Source of the DNA: Gemmobacter aquaticus
GTDB taxonomy: Bacteria > Pseudomonadota > Alphaproteobacteria > Rhodobacterales > Rhodobacteraceae
DNA length: 64,000 nucleotides
Direction: 5' to 3'
NCBI RefSeq assembly: GCF_007859075.1
Contig: NZ_VOAK01000011.1
Location: 1,178,001-1,242,000 of the forward strand
The notes beneath the pieces were generated by a model. It searched no databases. It saw only the letters and a program-made list of their open reading frames with translations, and had not been told where the DNA came from. Each line of letters opens with the position of its first letter. The first letter of the stretch is position 1. Shown one piece after another: positions 20,836 through 29,398 of the stretch. The translations under genes and the position numbers were made by a program.

Positions 20836-23304
20836 TTACAGCGCGCTCTTTACGTCCCAGACATCAGCCATGTAGCCCCGGATCGTCCGGTCAGACGAGA
20901 AGAAGCCAGACCGTGCGGTATTCAGCGCCGCCATCCGCAACCAGCGTTTGCGGTCGGCATAGGCCGTATCGACCTGCGCCTGCGCCTCTCGATAGGCATC
21001 AAAGTCAGACGCCACGAGGAAATAGTCATGGTGCCAGACCCGGTGAACCAGCTCATGATAGCGCCCCGGCTCGGACGGGCTGAACCGGCCCTCGGCAATC
21101 ATCTGCAACACATCCTGCAGAGGCTGGCTGGCGGTGATCGCATCCCGCGCATGATCGGGGTTCTGACGCCGCTTCATCACCTCCTCGGCGGTCAGGCCGA
21201 ACAGGAAGAAGTTCTCGTCGCCAACCTCCTGCAGGATCTCGACGTTGGCACCGTCCAGTGTGCCGATGGTCGGAGCGCCGTTCATCATGAACTTCATGTT
21301 GCCGGTACCGGATGCCTCTTTGCCGGCGGTGGATATCTGTTCTGACAAGTCCGCTGCCGGGATCAGCCGCTCTGCCATGCTGACGTTGTAGTTCTCGGGA
21401 TAGACAACCTTCAGACGATCGCCAACATCCGGATCGGAGTTCACCACGGCCGCAACGTCGTTGATCAGATGGATGATCTCTTTCGCGACCGCATAGCCCG
21501 GCGCCGCCTTGCCACCAAAGATCTTGACGCGCGGCACCCAGTCTTTCTTGGGGTCGGCCTTGATGTCGTGGTAGCGGGCAATGGTCTCAAGGATGTTCAG
21601 AAGCTGCCGCTTGTATTCGTGGATGCGCTTGACCTGCACATCGAACAGCGCATCGGCCGAGACGGTGACGCCGCAATGCTCTTTGATCCAGCCAGCCAGC
21701 GCCACCTTGTTCGCCCGCTTTGCCGCATCGAAATCTGCAAGGAAGGCGCTTTTCTTGGCATGCGGCTCCAGCTCGCGAAGCCGGTCAAGATCGGCCTCCC
21801 AGCCCTCGCCGATCGTGTCGGTAATCAGCCCCGCCAGCGGACGGTTGCACATCTTCAGCCAGCGCCGCGGGGTGACACCGTTGGTCTGGTTGATGATGCG
21901 GGGATGCAGGCCGTCAAGCTCGGCAAACAGGTTCTTCTTCACCAGATCGGAGTGCAGCGCCGAAACGCCGTTCACCTTGTGCGACATGATGAAGGCCAGC
22001 TCGCCCATTCGCACCTCGTGATGTTTCACGATCCCAACCCAATGCGGGGGATGATAGGTGTCACGATGCCAATGGTCGATACGTTCGATGATCTGCATAT
22101 GGCGCGGCAGGACATTGCCGAAGGTGAAGGTTGCCCAACGCTCCAGCGCCTCGGGCAGAAGCGTGTGGTTCGTGTAGCCGAGGCAGGCGCGCGCCACCTC
22201 CATCGCCTCCATGAACTCCATCCCGTTCTCATCGACCAGAAGACGGATCAGTTCCGGCCCGGCAATCGCGGGGTGCGTGTCGTTCATCTGGATCGCGACG
22301 TGCTTGGGCAGATCGCGCAGCATGAATCCGCCCGCCTTGAAGCGGCGCAAGATGTCCTGCAGCGCGGCAGATGTCAGGAAGAACTCTTGCTTCAGGCGCA
22401 GTTCCTTGCCCTGATAGGTCGTGTCATCGGGGTAAAGAACGCGGCTCAGCGTGCGGGCCAGCGTTTCCGGTGCGGCAGCGGCGGCATAGTCACCCCGGTT
22501 GAACCGGTCGAGATCAAAGAGCGTCGTGGGCTTGGCGCCCCACAACCGCAGCGTATTGGCCCATTTGCCCTGCCAGCCGATCACCGGGGTGTCATAGGCT
22601 TCGGCCAGAACCGTCTCGCCCGGAACCCAGACATCGCGCCCGTCACGGGTCTCAAGATGGCCCTTGAAGGGAATGGTATAGGCGGCCTCGGGGCGCTCGA
22701 ACTCCCACGGATGGCGTTGGGTCAGCCAATCCTCGGGCGATTCCACCTGACGCCCGCCCTCAAAGCGCTGACGGAACAGGCCGTGCTCGTAGCGGATGCC
22801 ATAGCCATATGCGGGGCATCCGACCGTCGCCATGCTTTCCATGAAGCAGGCAGCAAGACGCCCAAGCCCGCCATTGCCAAGCGCGGCATCAGGCTCATCC
22901 TCGACGATGGTCCGGAAATCCTGGCCCAGCTCGGCCATCACCTGTTCGGCCATGTCGCGCAGGCCAAGGTTGATCGTCGCGTCTTCAAGCAGCCGCCCGA
23001 TCAGAAACTCCATCGACAGGTAATAGACACGCTTGTGCCCGGTATCCCATGTCTTTCGGGTCGATGCGAACCACGGCTCGACGATCCGGTCACGGATGGC
23101 AAAGGACAGCGCCATACGCCAGTCATAGGTGCTGGCATGCGCCGCATCCTTGCCAAGCGTGTAGGTCAGGTGGCGCAGGATATCCTGCTTGAGTTGCGGC
23201 TCGCTCAGGTCTCTCACGTCTCGTTCCACTTCGATCTGTTGCCCGGCCGGGCACGGGTTAATTGGCTGCCGGGCGGCACGCCCTGAAAGCTGACTTTGCC
23301 GCAT
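20836..23304 (-). CDS. glgP: Glycogen phosphorylase
   Basis: PLP-dependent phosphorolysis of alpha-1,4-glucan to glucose-1-phosphate. 822 residues with [15 protein letters not shown] (about 130) and the PLP-lysine region [14 protein letters not shown] near residue 670. First gene of the glgP-B-C-A-X-pgm operon. The start is uncertain: the ATG at 23304 has no obvious ribosome binding site, and family alignment begins near residue 35 ([16 protein letters not shown]), so a downstream GTG near residue 26 or 30 is possible. A LacI-type palindrome overlaps the putative promoter about 41 bases upstream. Confidence 0.93.
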   Translation of the reverse strand: MRQSQLSGRAARQPINPCPAGQQIEVERDVRDLSEPQLKQDILRHLTYTLGKDAAHASTYDWRMALSFAIRDRIVEPWFASTRKTWDTGHKRVYYLSMEFLIGRLLEDATINLGLRDMAEQVMAELGQDFRTIVEDEPDAALGNGGLGRLAACFMESMATVGCPAYGYGIRYEHGLFRQRFEGGRQVESPEDWLTQRHPWEFERPEAAYTIPFKGHLETRDGRDVWVPGETVLAEAYDTPVIGWQGKWANTLRLWGAKPTTLFDLDRFNRGDYAAAAAPETLARTLSRVLYPDDTTYQGKELRLKQEFFLTSAALQDILRRFKAGGFMLRDLPKHVAIQMNDTHPAIAGPELIRLLVDENGMEFMEAMEVARACLGYTNHTLLPEALERWATFTFGNVLPRHMQIIERIDHWHRDTYHPPHWVGIVKHHEVRMGELAFIMSHKVNGVSALHSDLVKKNLFAELDGLHPRIINQTNGVTPRRWLKMCNRPLAGLITDTIGEGWEADLDRLRELEPHAKKSAFLADFDAAKRANKVALAGWIKEHCGVTVSADALFDVQVKRIHEYKRQLLNILETIARYHDIKADPKKDWVPRVKIFGGKAAPGYAVAKEIIHLINDVAAVVNSDPDVGDRLKVVYPENYNVSMAERLIPAADLSEQISTAGKEASGTGNMKFMMNGAPTIGTLDGANVEILQEVGDENFFLFGLTAEEVMKRRQNPDHARDAITASQPLQDVLQMIAEGRFSPSEPGRYHELVHRVWHHDYFLVASDFDAYREAQAQVDTAYADRKRWLRMAALNTARSGFFSSDRTIRGYMADVWDVKSAL

Positions 23305-23344
23305 CGCAGCGACGAAGCGAAGAATCCGATCTGGGCAACGACCG

Positions 23345-23386
23345 TGTTAGCGCAAACATAACCAAAAAGCACCTATTTTTAATCAA
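23345..23386 (-). promoter_or_regulatory. Candidate glgP promoter overlapped by a LacI-type palindrome
   Basis: The palindrome TGTTAGCGCAAACA at 23345-23358 matches its own reverse complement at 12 of 14 positions and has the central GCGC common in LacI/GalR operators. On the minus strand a TTGATT (23386-23381) and TTATGT (23361-23356) pair spaced by 19 bases could be the promoter, with the palindrome over the -10. The spacing is longer than ideal. Confidence 0.45.
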
Positions 23387-23492
23387 GCCACGTCAGCATG
23401 TTATCAATCCAAAACGCTTTGGCAATCACTTCCTGCATGGCGTGTGCAGCGCATTTCATGCCTGACCGGCTGAAAACCTGCGCCGAGGAAAC

Positions 23493-23506
23493 ATGATCTA
23501 AGTCAA
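23493..23506. promoter_or_regulatory. FNR/NNR-type box upstream of the Rrf2 regulator
   Basis: ATGATCTAAGTCAA matches TTGAT-N4-ATCAA at 8 of 10 defined positions and resembles FNR/DNR-family boxes of the TTGATNNNNGTCAA sort. Its centre is about 67 bases before the regulator ATG, a normal activator position. It suggests oxygen- or nitric-oxide-dependent control. Confidence 0.5.
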
Positions 23507-23566
23507 GGAAAGCATGGCCAGAACGGCTTAGGCGAGAATCAGGTTTAGCCCCGGGGAACCCACGCC

Positions 23567-24001
23567 ATGCGCCTGACCACACGCACCAACCTCGCCATGC
23601 GGACGCTGATGTTCTGCGCCGTGAACACCCAACGGGTGGTCCGAAAGGCCGAGATTGCCCGGGCCTGCAACGCATCCGAGAACCATCTGGCGCAGGTGAT
23701 TCACCTGTTGGCCCAAAAGGGGTTCCTGCGCACGATCCGCGGGCGTGCTGGCGGCTTGCAACTTGGCCGCCCCGCGACCGACATTCGGGTGGGTGACGTC
23801 TTCCGTACCTTCGAGGGCACGCTGCCATTTACCGAATGCTTCCCCGGTGCCGTCAATTCTTGCCCGCTCGTCTCTTGCTGCCGGCTGAAATGCGCGCTGG
23901 CCAAGGCGGTTGAGGCGTTTTACGCCACGCTCGACAGCCAGTCGCTGGACGACATGGTGCGCGACAATTGCCAGCTTGAAGGCCTGCTGAAGGTCGCCTG
24001 A
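23567..24001 (+). CDS. Rrf2-family Fe-S transcriptional regulator (NsrR/RirA type)
   Basis: A 144-residue DNA-binding regulator. The winged helix-turn-helix begins MRLTTRTNLAMRTLMFCAVN, and the recognition region is NASENHLAQVIHLLAQKGF with the RGRAGGLQLGRPA wing. The cluster-binding loop has C91, C99 and C104/C105, plus an extra C109. The C91/C99/C105 spacing is that described for RirA; the DNA-binding part looks more like NsrR. So it could sense nitric oxide or iron status through a labile cluster. It is a single gene, with an FNR-like box upstream, and converges with the dipeptidase. Confidence 0.85.
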   Translation: MRLTTRTNLAMRTLMFCAVNTQRVVRKAEIARACNASENHLAQVIHLLAQKGFLRTIRGRAGGLQLGRPATDIRVGDVFRTFEGTLPFTECFPGAVNSCPLVSCCRLKCALAKAVEAFYATLDSQSLDDMVRDNCQLEGLLKVA

Positions 24002-24005
24002 CCTC

Positions 24006-25067
24006 TTATTCTCCCCAGGTCCGGCGCAGGACCGACACCCAGTTGCCCCATGCCAGCTTTTCGATCAGCGCAGGGCCATAGCCATGCCCCTCAAGCGCCG
24101 CGATCAGGGCTGGCAACCCTGTGACATCGCCGATGCCCTGTGGCACCTCGGCGCCATCGAAGTCCGAGCCGAAACCCACATGGTCTTCGCCAAGACGCCC
24201 GATCAGGTGATCGAGGTGTCGCAATACAGGCTCCCACCCCATGTCCGGCGAACGCCGCCCATCCGGACGCAGAAAGACCGTCGCGAAGTTCAGACCAACC
24301 ATGCCGCGAGATTCGCGGATCATGTCGAGTTGGCGATCTGTCAGGTTCCGGGTCGAAGGGGTAACGGCATGGGCGTTCGAATGGGTCGCAATCAGGGGAG
24401 CGTCCGAAAGTGCAGCCACATCGTTGAAACCTGCCTCGTTCAGATGGCTCAGATCCAGCACGATACGCAGCGCGTTGCACGACCGCACAAGCCGCTTTCC
24501 GGCATCACTCAGCCCCGGCCCGGTATCGGGCGTACCCGGAAACCGGAACGGGACACCATGACCGAAGACCGTCGGGCGCGACCAGACGGGCCCGAGCGAG
24601 CGCAGGCCAAGCGCGTGAAAGACATGCAGCGCGTCGAGACCGGGATCGATCGCCTCGGCCCCCTCCATATGCATGACACCGGCGATGACGCCGTCGCGGC
24701 GCGCGCCCTCGATCTCTGCCGCCGTGCGGCACAGACGGAACGCCCCCTCTGACGCACGCTCCATCCACAGCAGATGTCCCGCCATCGACAGTGCGATGGG
24801 CTGCGCCCATTCGAGCGGCAGCATCGCGGGAAGCTCGATTTCATAGGGGGGCGCGTCCATCATCGCCATATAGTCAGGCGCACCGGGGGCACAGGGGCTG
24901 GGCACATAGATCGCAAACATGCCGCCCGCGAAACCGCCTGCCCGCATGCGAGGCAGATCGAGGTGCCCCCGCCCCTCGCCCGTCAGCCAGATACTGTCAC
25001 GCCGTCCTGGCGCCATCTGCAGGCGCAGCAATATATCGTTGTGACCGTCAAAGACCGGCTGGACCAT
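24006..25067 (-). CDS. Membrane dipeptidase-family protein (peptidase M19)
   Basis: A zinc-dependent dipeptidase of about 353 residues in the amidohydrolase-like M19 family. The metal-binding N-terminus is FDGHNDILLRL (His and Asp ligands), later ligands lie in HMEGAEAI and in VLDLSHLNEAGF, and IATHSNAHAV is characteristic of the family. No signal peptide is seen, as is common for bacterial members, some of which act on D-amino-acid or modified dipeptides. The ATG at 25067 is taken; a GTG four codons upstream is possible. Substrate unknown. Confidence 0.85.
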   Translation of the reverse strand: MVQPVFDGHNDILLRLQMAPGRRDSIWLTGEGRGHLDLPRMRAGGFAGGMFAIYVPSPCAPGAPDYMAMMDAPPYEIELPAMLPLEWAQPIALSMAGHLLWMERASEGAFRLCRTAAEIEGARRDGVIAGVMHMEGAEAIDPGLDALHVFHALGLRSLGPVWSRPTVFGHGVPFRFPGTPDTGPGLSDAGKRLVRSCNALRIVLDLSHLNEAGFNDVAALSDAPLIATHSNAHAVTPSTRNLTDRQLDMIRESRGMVGLNFATVFLRPDGRRSPDMGWEPVLRHLDHLIGRLGEDHVGFGSDFDGAEVPQGIGDVTGLPALIAALEGHGYGPALIEKLAWGNWVSVLRRTWGE

Positions 25068-25151
25068 CGGTATCCCCACTTCGTCAGGCCGACCCTGCCA
25101 TGGCCTGTCGCCGATTGCCAGAGCCCGCCAGACGCAGCGCGCACCAAACGT

Positions 25152-27569
25152 TCACTGTGCGCGAACCGGAGGCACACGGCGCAGGCGCAGCGCATTTGTC
25201 AGCACGAAGACCGATGACAGCGCCATTGCCCCCGCCGCCAGCATGGGAGAGAGCGCCGGGCCGCCGAAGGGCACCAGCACCCCTGCCGCCACCGGGATCA
25301 ACGCCGCGTTATAGCCAAAGGCCCACAGCAGGTTCTGCCGGATGTTGCGCATCACCGCGCGCGACAGCACGACGGCATTTGCCACCCCCATCGGGTCGCC
25401 CGACATCAGCACCACCTCGGCCGCCTCGATCGCGACATCGGTTCCAGTGCCAATGGCGATCCCCACATCCGCCGCCGCAAGCGCAGGGGCATCGTTGATC
25501 CCGTCCCCCACAAATGCCACACCCGGCGCAAGGTCGCGCACCACATCCACCTTGCCGCCGGGCAGCACCTCAGCCCGGACATTGGTGATCCCAAGCTCTG
25601 AGCCGATCGCCAGTGCGACGCGTTGTGCATCGCCCGTGACCATCGCCACGTCCAGATCCAGTGCGCGCAACGCCTTGACCGAGGCTGCCGCCGAAGGTTT
25701 GACCCGATCGGCCACAGCCAGCACGCCAAGCACCTTGCCATCAACCGCAAGGTAGATCGGCGTCTTGCCCTGCACCGCAAAACCCTCGCCCTCGACCTGC
25801 CATTGGCCGCAGCCATCGGGGAACATCCGGGCCGCCCCTACGGCCACGCGGGCGCCTTCGACGGTCGCCTCGGCCCCATATCCGGGGCGCGCGGCGAAAT
25901 CGGTGACAGGCGGGATCTCCAGCCCTTGTGCCTTTGCCGCGTGCACCACGGCCTGCGCCAGCGGATGCTCGGACCGCATCTCGACCGCAGCAGCAAGACG
26001 CAGCAAATGCGGAGAGGCGGGCTTGAGATCGGTCAGCACCGGCTTGCCCTCGGTCAGTGTGCCGGTCTTGTCAAAGGCAATTCGTTTGACCTCGGACAAG
26101 GTCTGCAGGGCTTCGCCCCGGCGGAACAGCACACCAAGCTCTGCTGCGCGCCCGGTGCCCACCATGATCGACACGGGCGTGGCCAGCCCCATGGCACAGG
26201 GACAGGCGATAATCAGAACCGAAACACCCGCCACCAGTGCCTCGGCCAGCCCCGGCCCGACCACCAGCCAGACCGCCACGGTCAGAAGCGCCAGCGCCAT
26301 CACCACCGGCACGAACCACAGGGTGATGCGATCAACCAACGCCTGAACCGGCAGTTTGGTGGATTGCGCCTCTTCGACCATGGCGATGATGCGCGAAAGG
26401 ACCGTATCGGCGCCCACCTGCGTCACACGCACCGCAAGTGTGCCATTGCCATTCACTGTGCCACCGGTCACCGGGTCGCCCAAGGATTTGGCGACCGGCA
26501 TCGCCTCGCCCGTCAGCATCGCCTCATCCACCGCCGACTGACCCTCTTCGACCACGCCATCCAGCGCAATCCGTTCGCCTGGACGGATGATCAGCCGCGC
26601 GCCGGGCCTGATCTGCGCCACCGGCAGATCGACAAACGCACCGCCGTCTTCGATCCGGGCGGTCTTAGGTTGCAGGCCCACCAGCCGCGCGATAGCGGCC
26701 CCAGCCTGACCGCGCGCCCGCGTCTCAAGCACCCGGCCGACAAGGATCAGCACGACGATCACGGCTGCGGCCTCAAAATACACCGCACGCGATCCGGCAG
26801 GCAGAAGCGTCGGCGCAAAGGTCGCAACGGTCGAATAGGCCCAGGCCGAAGCGGTTCCCACTGCGACAAGGCTGTTCATGTCGGGCGCCCCCCGCAGCAA
26901 GGCGGGCACCCCTTTGGCAAAGAACCGACGCCCCGGCCCCACGAGCACAAGCGTCGCCAGAACAAACTGAACCTGCCAGAGCAGACCCATCGGCACGACG
27001 GATATGAGCCAATGGTGGAAGGCCGGGATCAAATGACCGCCCATCTCGGTGATGAAAACCGGCAGGGTCAGCGCCCCGGCGATCCAGGCATCGCGGGTCA
27101 GGCGCTGCAACTCGGCGGCGCGGGCGCCGGGGTCGGCATCGGCGATAGGCGTGGCGTCGAACCCTGCGCGTGTCACCACGGCGGCCAGATCGTCGGGCGT
27201 TGCCGCCCCCTCCCACAGCGTGATGCTTGCACGCCGCGCCGCCAGATTGGCCCGCGCATCCAGCACGCCCGGCTGCGCCTTCAGCACCCGCTCGACCCGG
27301 CCCGTGCAAGAGGCGCAGGTCATCCCTTCGACCGACAGCTGTAGCGTCGTTTGCCTGACCGGGTATCCCGCGCGGCCAAGCACCCCGGCCAGAGCCTGCG
27401 CCGTGGCTGGGGCCTGAAAGCGGACCTCCGCGCTTTCGTCAGCCAGATTGACGCGCGCAGCCGCCACGCCGTCCTGTGCGGTCAGCACACGCTCGGCGCG
27501 CGCCACGCAGGATGCGCAGGTCATCCCGTCCAACCGGAAGCGCACCATCTGCAGCGTCGACCCATCCAT
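25152..27569 (-). CDS. copA: Copper-exporting P1B-type ATPase
   Basis: ATP-driven Cu(I) efflux pump in the cytoplasmic membrane, 805 residues. It has two N-terminal heavy-metal-binding domains with GMTCASC motifs (C18/C21 and C85/C88), eight predicted membrane segments, the metal-binding [12 protein letters not shown] in segment 6, the phosphorylation site [18 protein letters not shown] and [11 protein letters not shown]. The CPC plus two CASC domains identify a CopA-type Cu(I) transporter. AAGGAGAG immediately upstream fixes the ATG at 27569. The CopZ-like chaperone gene is transcribed divergently from the 147-base gap. Confidence 0.94.
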   Translation of the reverse strand: MDGSTLQMVRFRLDGMTCASCVARAERVLTAQDGVAAARVNLADESAEVRFQAPATAQALAGVLGRAGYPVRQTTLQLSVEGMTCASCTGRVERVLKAQPGVLDARANLAARRASITLWEGAATPDDLAAVVTRAGFDATPIADADPGARAAELQRLTRDAWIAGALTLPVFITEMGGHLIPAFHHWLISVVPMGLLWQVQFVLATLVLVGPGRRFFAKGVPALLRGAPDMNSLVAVGTASAWAYSTVATFAPTLLPAGSRAVYFEAAAVIVVLILVGRVLETRARGQAGAAIARLVGLQPKTARIEDGGAFVDLPVAQIRPGARLIIRPGERIALDGVVEEGQSAVDEAMLTGEAMPVAKSLGDPVTGGTVNGNGTLAVRVTQVGADTVLSRIIAMVEEAQSTKLPVQALVDRITLWFVPVVMALALLTVAVWLVVGPGLAEALVAGVSVLIIACPCAMGLATPVSIMVGTGRAAELGVLFRRGEALQTLSEVKRIAFDKTGTLTEGKPVLTDLKPASPHLLRLAAAVEMRSEHPLAQAVVHAAKAQGLEIPPVTDFAARPGYGAEATVEGARVAVGAARMFPDGCGQWQVEGEGFAVQGKTPIYLAVDGKVLGVLAVADRVKPSAAASVKALRALDLDVAMVTGDAQRVALAIGSELGITNVRAEVLPGGKVDVVRDLAPGVAFVGDGINDAPALAAADVGIAIGTGTDVAIEAAEVVLMSGDPMGVANAVVLSRAVMRNIRQNLLWAFGYNAALIPVAAGVLVPFGGPALSPMLAAGAMALSSVFVLTNALRLRRVPPVRAQ

Positions 27570-27590
27570 GCGGCTCTCCTTCTTGGCGCC

Positions 27591-27621
27591 CATATCGCCG
27601 CCGATCCAGACGGAAGGTCAA
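27591..27621 (-). promoter_or_regulatory. Candidate MerR-type promoter for copA
   Basis: On the minus strand, TTGACC (27621-27616) and GATATG (27596-27591) are separated by 19 bases. This over-long spacing is typical of MerR/CueR-controlled copper promoters. ACCTTCC follows the -35 but its inverted partner is poor, and no cueR gene is in the window. Confidence 0.35.
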
Positions 27622-27716
27622 TGGCCCATCCACCCCGTGCGCGCGACATTCCGCCACTTGACCTTTGCCCGCGCCGGCGCACAAATGCGGCGCTTCAGCA
27701 GAAAATGGGACCCGCG

Positions 27717-27917
27717 ATGATCCGCTTCAACATTCCCGACATGAACTGCGGCCATTGCCGCGCCTCGATCGAAGCGGCACTGACCCCGATGCCCGGCGTA
27801 AACGCGCTGCGCTTTGATATCGACGGCCGCATGATTGAGGTCGAAGGCGATGCGCCTGCCGCAGAAATCATTCAGGTTCTTGATGCAATCGGCTTTCCGG
27901 CCAAGGTTCTGGGCTAA
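27717..27917 (+). CDS. copZ: CopZ-like copper chaperone (single HMA domain)
   Basis: A 66-residue metallochaperone. The only domain is a ferredoxin-like HMA fold with the metal site DMNCGHC (C11 and C14), close to the GMTCxxC of copper chaperones but with His between the cysteines. It would pass Cu(I) to the divergently encoded CopA. The ATG is preceded by GGGA. An intrinsic terminator lies about 60 bases after the stop. Zinc or other metal binding cannot be excluded. Confidence 0.85.
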   Translation: MIRFNIPDMNCGHCRASIEAALTPMPGVNALRFDIDGRMIEVEGDAPAAEIIQVLDAIGFPAKVLG

Positions 27918-27977
27918 TCTGGGCGCGGCGAAAATAACAGCTTTTCAGCGAAGCCCGACGACGGCTGCAACCCCTGC

Positions 27978-28009
27978 GTGGCATTGTTAACAAACTGCCA
28001 CATTTTTTT
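27978..28009 (+). terminator. Intrinsic terminator after the CopZ-like gene
   Basis: GTGGCA at 27978-27983 pairs with TGCCAC at 27996-28001, with partial inner pairing of TTG and CAA, and is followed by ATTTTTTT. It closes the transcript 60 bases after the chaperone stop. Confidence 0.7.
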
Positions 28010-28041
28010 GCATCTCTCACCTTCCCCAACGTCGATTGCAC

Positions 28042-28070
28042 TTGAATCGCCAGAATCCGGCGCATAATTG
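28042..28070 (+). promoter_or_regulatory. Candidate promoter of the 36-residue small protein gene
   Basis: TTGAAT (28042-28047) and TAATTG (28065-28070) with a 17-base spacer. Transcription would begin near 28077, giving a leader of about 90 bases before the TTG start at 28168. Confidence 0.4.
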
Positions 28071-28167
28071 GCGAACGGCGACACGCGGCCCGACGGATTG
28101 GCAAACGGTACACCCGAATGCCGCAGGTCGCCGAGGTACGAGTGTCCATGTAAACCGGAGAGAACAA

Positions 28168-28278
28168 TTGGCCCAAGACCAGAACCCGCAGCCGCAGCAG
28201 CAACAAGGCGGCGCACCTTCGCCCTCGCAACAGCAGCAGGGTGGACAGCCGATCTTCAAGGACTGGGCTGCAATCTGA
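28168..28278 (+). CDS. Small Gln/Pro-rich protein, 36 residues, TTG start
   Basis: A short open frame beginning TTG (fMet-Ala-Gln-Asp-Gln). A good ribosome binding site, GGAGAG, sits five bases upstream. The protein is mostly Gln, Pro and Gly with two QQQQGG tracts and ends PIFKDWAAI. It is hydrophilic and has no signal, membrane segment or cysteine. It has its own likely promoter (28042-28070) and a perfect terminator hairpin 37 bases after the stop. It is flanked by the copper chaperone and a TfoX-like gene but is separated from both by terminators. I do not recognise a family. An alternative is that the transcript acts as an RNA. Confidence 0.55.
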   Translation: MAQDQNPQPQQQQGGAPSPSQQQQGGQPIFKDWAAI

Positions 28279-28314
28279 CGGCACCCGCCGACGTGATGCC
28301 CGCTTGACAACGAC

Positions 28315-28336
28315 AGGCCAGCCGTCAGGCTGGCCT
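28315..28336 (+). terminator. Intrinsic terminator after the 36-residue gene
   Basis: AGGCCAGCC, loop GTCA, GGCTGGCCT: a perfect 9-bp stem followed by TCGTCTTTT. It lies just before the TfoX-like gene at 28359. Confidence 0.75.
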
Positions 28337-28358
28337 TCGTCTTTTCAAGGGCACCCGC

Positions 28359-28700
28359 ATGGCCGAACCCGTCTCTTCCATTCCTAACCTTGGCCCCGCG
28401 TCCGAGGCGGCCTTTGCGCGTGCGGGTATCCACAGCGCAGAAGAGTTGCGCGCACTGGGCGCCGATGCGGCCTATCTGGCGCTGCTGAAATCCGGAACCC
28501 CACCGCATTTCATTGGATATTACGTACTGGTCATGGGCTTGCAGGGGCGCCCGTGGAACGACTGCAAGGGCGACGAGAAAAAGGCGCTGCGGGTCAAATT
28601 CGACGCGTTGAAGGAAGCGGCGGCACACGCACCGCTTGCGGGCCTGCCCGGCCCGCTTGCCCGCGAGCTTGACCTGCTGGGCGTCGTCGCGCGCAAATGA
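28359..28700 (+). CDS. TfoX/Sxy C-terminal-domain protein
   Basis: A 113-residue cytoplasmic protein consisting only of a TfoX C-terminal (helix-hairpin-helix-like) domain. The start SIPNLGPASEAAFARAGIHSAEELRALGADAAYLAL is the family core. Sxy/TfoX regulators of competence in other bacteria carry an additional N-terminal domain that is absent here, and many stand-alone C-domain proteins have no known function. It is bracketed by terminators, so it is monocistronic. A role in DNA uptake should not be assumed. Confidence 0.8.
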   Translation: MAEPVSSIPNLGPASEAAFARAGIHSAEELRALGADAAYLALLKSGTPPHFIGYYVLVMGLQGRPWNDCKGDEKKALRVKFDALKEAAAHAPLAGLPGPLARELDLLGVVARK

Positions 28701-28703
28701 AAA

Positions 28704-28723
28704 GGCCGCCCAGACGGGCGGCC
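28704..28723. terminator. Bidirectional terminator between the TfoX-like gene and ndk
   Basis: GGCCGCCC, loop AGAC, GGGCGGCC is a perfect 8-bp stem between two convergent genes, with A-rich and T-containing flanks on the two sides. Confidence 0.7.
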
Positions 28724-28748
28724 CCTTGATCCTTCCGGACTGCTGAAA

Positions 28749-29171
28749 TCAGCCGACCAGTTCCAGACCCGAGAAGAAGAAAGCGATCTCGCGCGCGGCC
28801 GAAGCTTCGCTGTCCGAACCGTGGACCGAGTTCTCGCCCTTCGACAGGGCAAACTCTTTGCGGATGGTGCCTTCGGCAGCAGCGGCCGGATCGGTCGCGC
28901 CCATCACTTCACGGTTCTTGGCAATGGCGCCTTCGCCTTCCAGAACCTGCACGACGACCGGCTCCGACGCCATGAACGCGCAGAGTTCGCCGTAGAACGG
29001 ACGCTCGGCATGCTCGGCATAGAACTGGCCAGCCTGGGCGGGCGACAGGTGAATACGCTTGGAAGCAACGACGCGCAGGCCGGCTTCTTCAAACTTCGCG
29101 ACGATCTTGCCGGTCAGGTTGCGCTTGGTGGCGTCGGGCTTGATGATCGACAGGGTACGTTCGATGGCCAT
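28749..29171 (-). CDS. ndk: Nucleoside diphosphate kinase
   Basis: Transfers the gamma phosphate from NTPs to NDPs through a phosphohistidine. 140 residues, the exact family length, with N-terminal [17 protein letters not shown] and the active-site histidine H117 in [12 protein letters not shown]. The canonical motif is NxxHGSDSxESA; here the glutamate is shifted (SEASA), a modest variation. The ATG at 29171 is supported by GGAGAG and by family length; the frame runs another 72 codons upstream without domain content. Confidence 0.96.
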   Translation of the reverse strand: MAIERTLSIIKPDATKRNLTGKIVAKFEEAGLRVVASKRIHLSPAQAGQFYAEHAERPFYGELCAFMASEPVVVQVLEGEGAIAKNREVMGATDPAAAAEGTIRKEFALSKGENSVHGSDSEASAAREIAFFFSGLELVG

Positions 29172-29277
29172 GAGGCTCTCCATAAGTGGCAAGGCGCGGG
29201 AAGTGGTCCCCCGCGCCGGATTTCTGGGCGCCCCTCTATCATGCGCGACCGATGTTGAAAAGGGCGTGACGGAAGAA

Positions 29278-29340
29278 GGGGGCGCTGCCCCCGCCGCGCG
29301 TGCCGCGCGACTCCCCCGGGGTATTGCGGCCAAGAGGAAG
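29278..29340 (+). repeat. Interspersed intergenic repeat, copy C
   Basis: The core GGGGTATTGCGGCCAAGAGGAAG at 29318-29340 is the reverse complement of the family consensus, with one substitution in the ATACC segment. A GGGGGCGCTGCCCCC hairpin lies about 25 bases upstream of it. It is located between divergent ndk and the ABC-F gene. Confidence 0.7.
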
Positions 29341-29398
29341 CACAGGGCCCTTGTTGATCGGTTGACGGCGGGCGGGGCTTGCGGCATGGCTCATGCCC

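Noticed and set aside
18633-21083. Plus-strand open frame of more than 800 codons opposite glgB and the end of glgP
   Set aside because: Shadow of glgB; no domain and no ribosome binding site.
28017-28628. Minus-strand open frame opposite the 36-residue gene and TfoX-like gene
   Set aside because: Contains Cys/Gly runs produced by reading CAG repeats in reverse; it crosses two terminators and has no ribosome binding site.
29172-29387. Extended N-terminus for ndk
   Set aside because: The extra 72 codons run through the repeat element and lack domain content; GGAGAG and family length fix the start at 29171.
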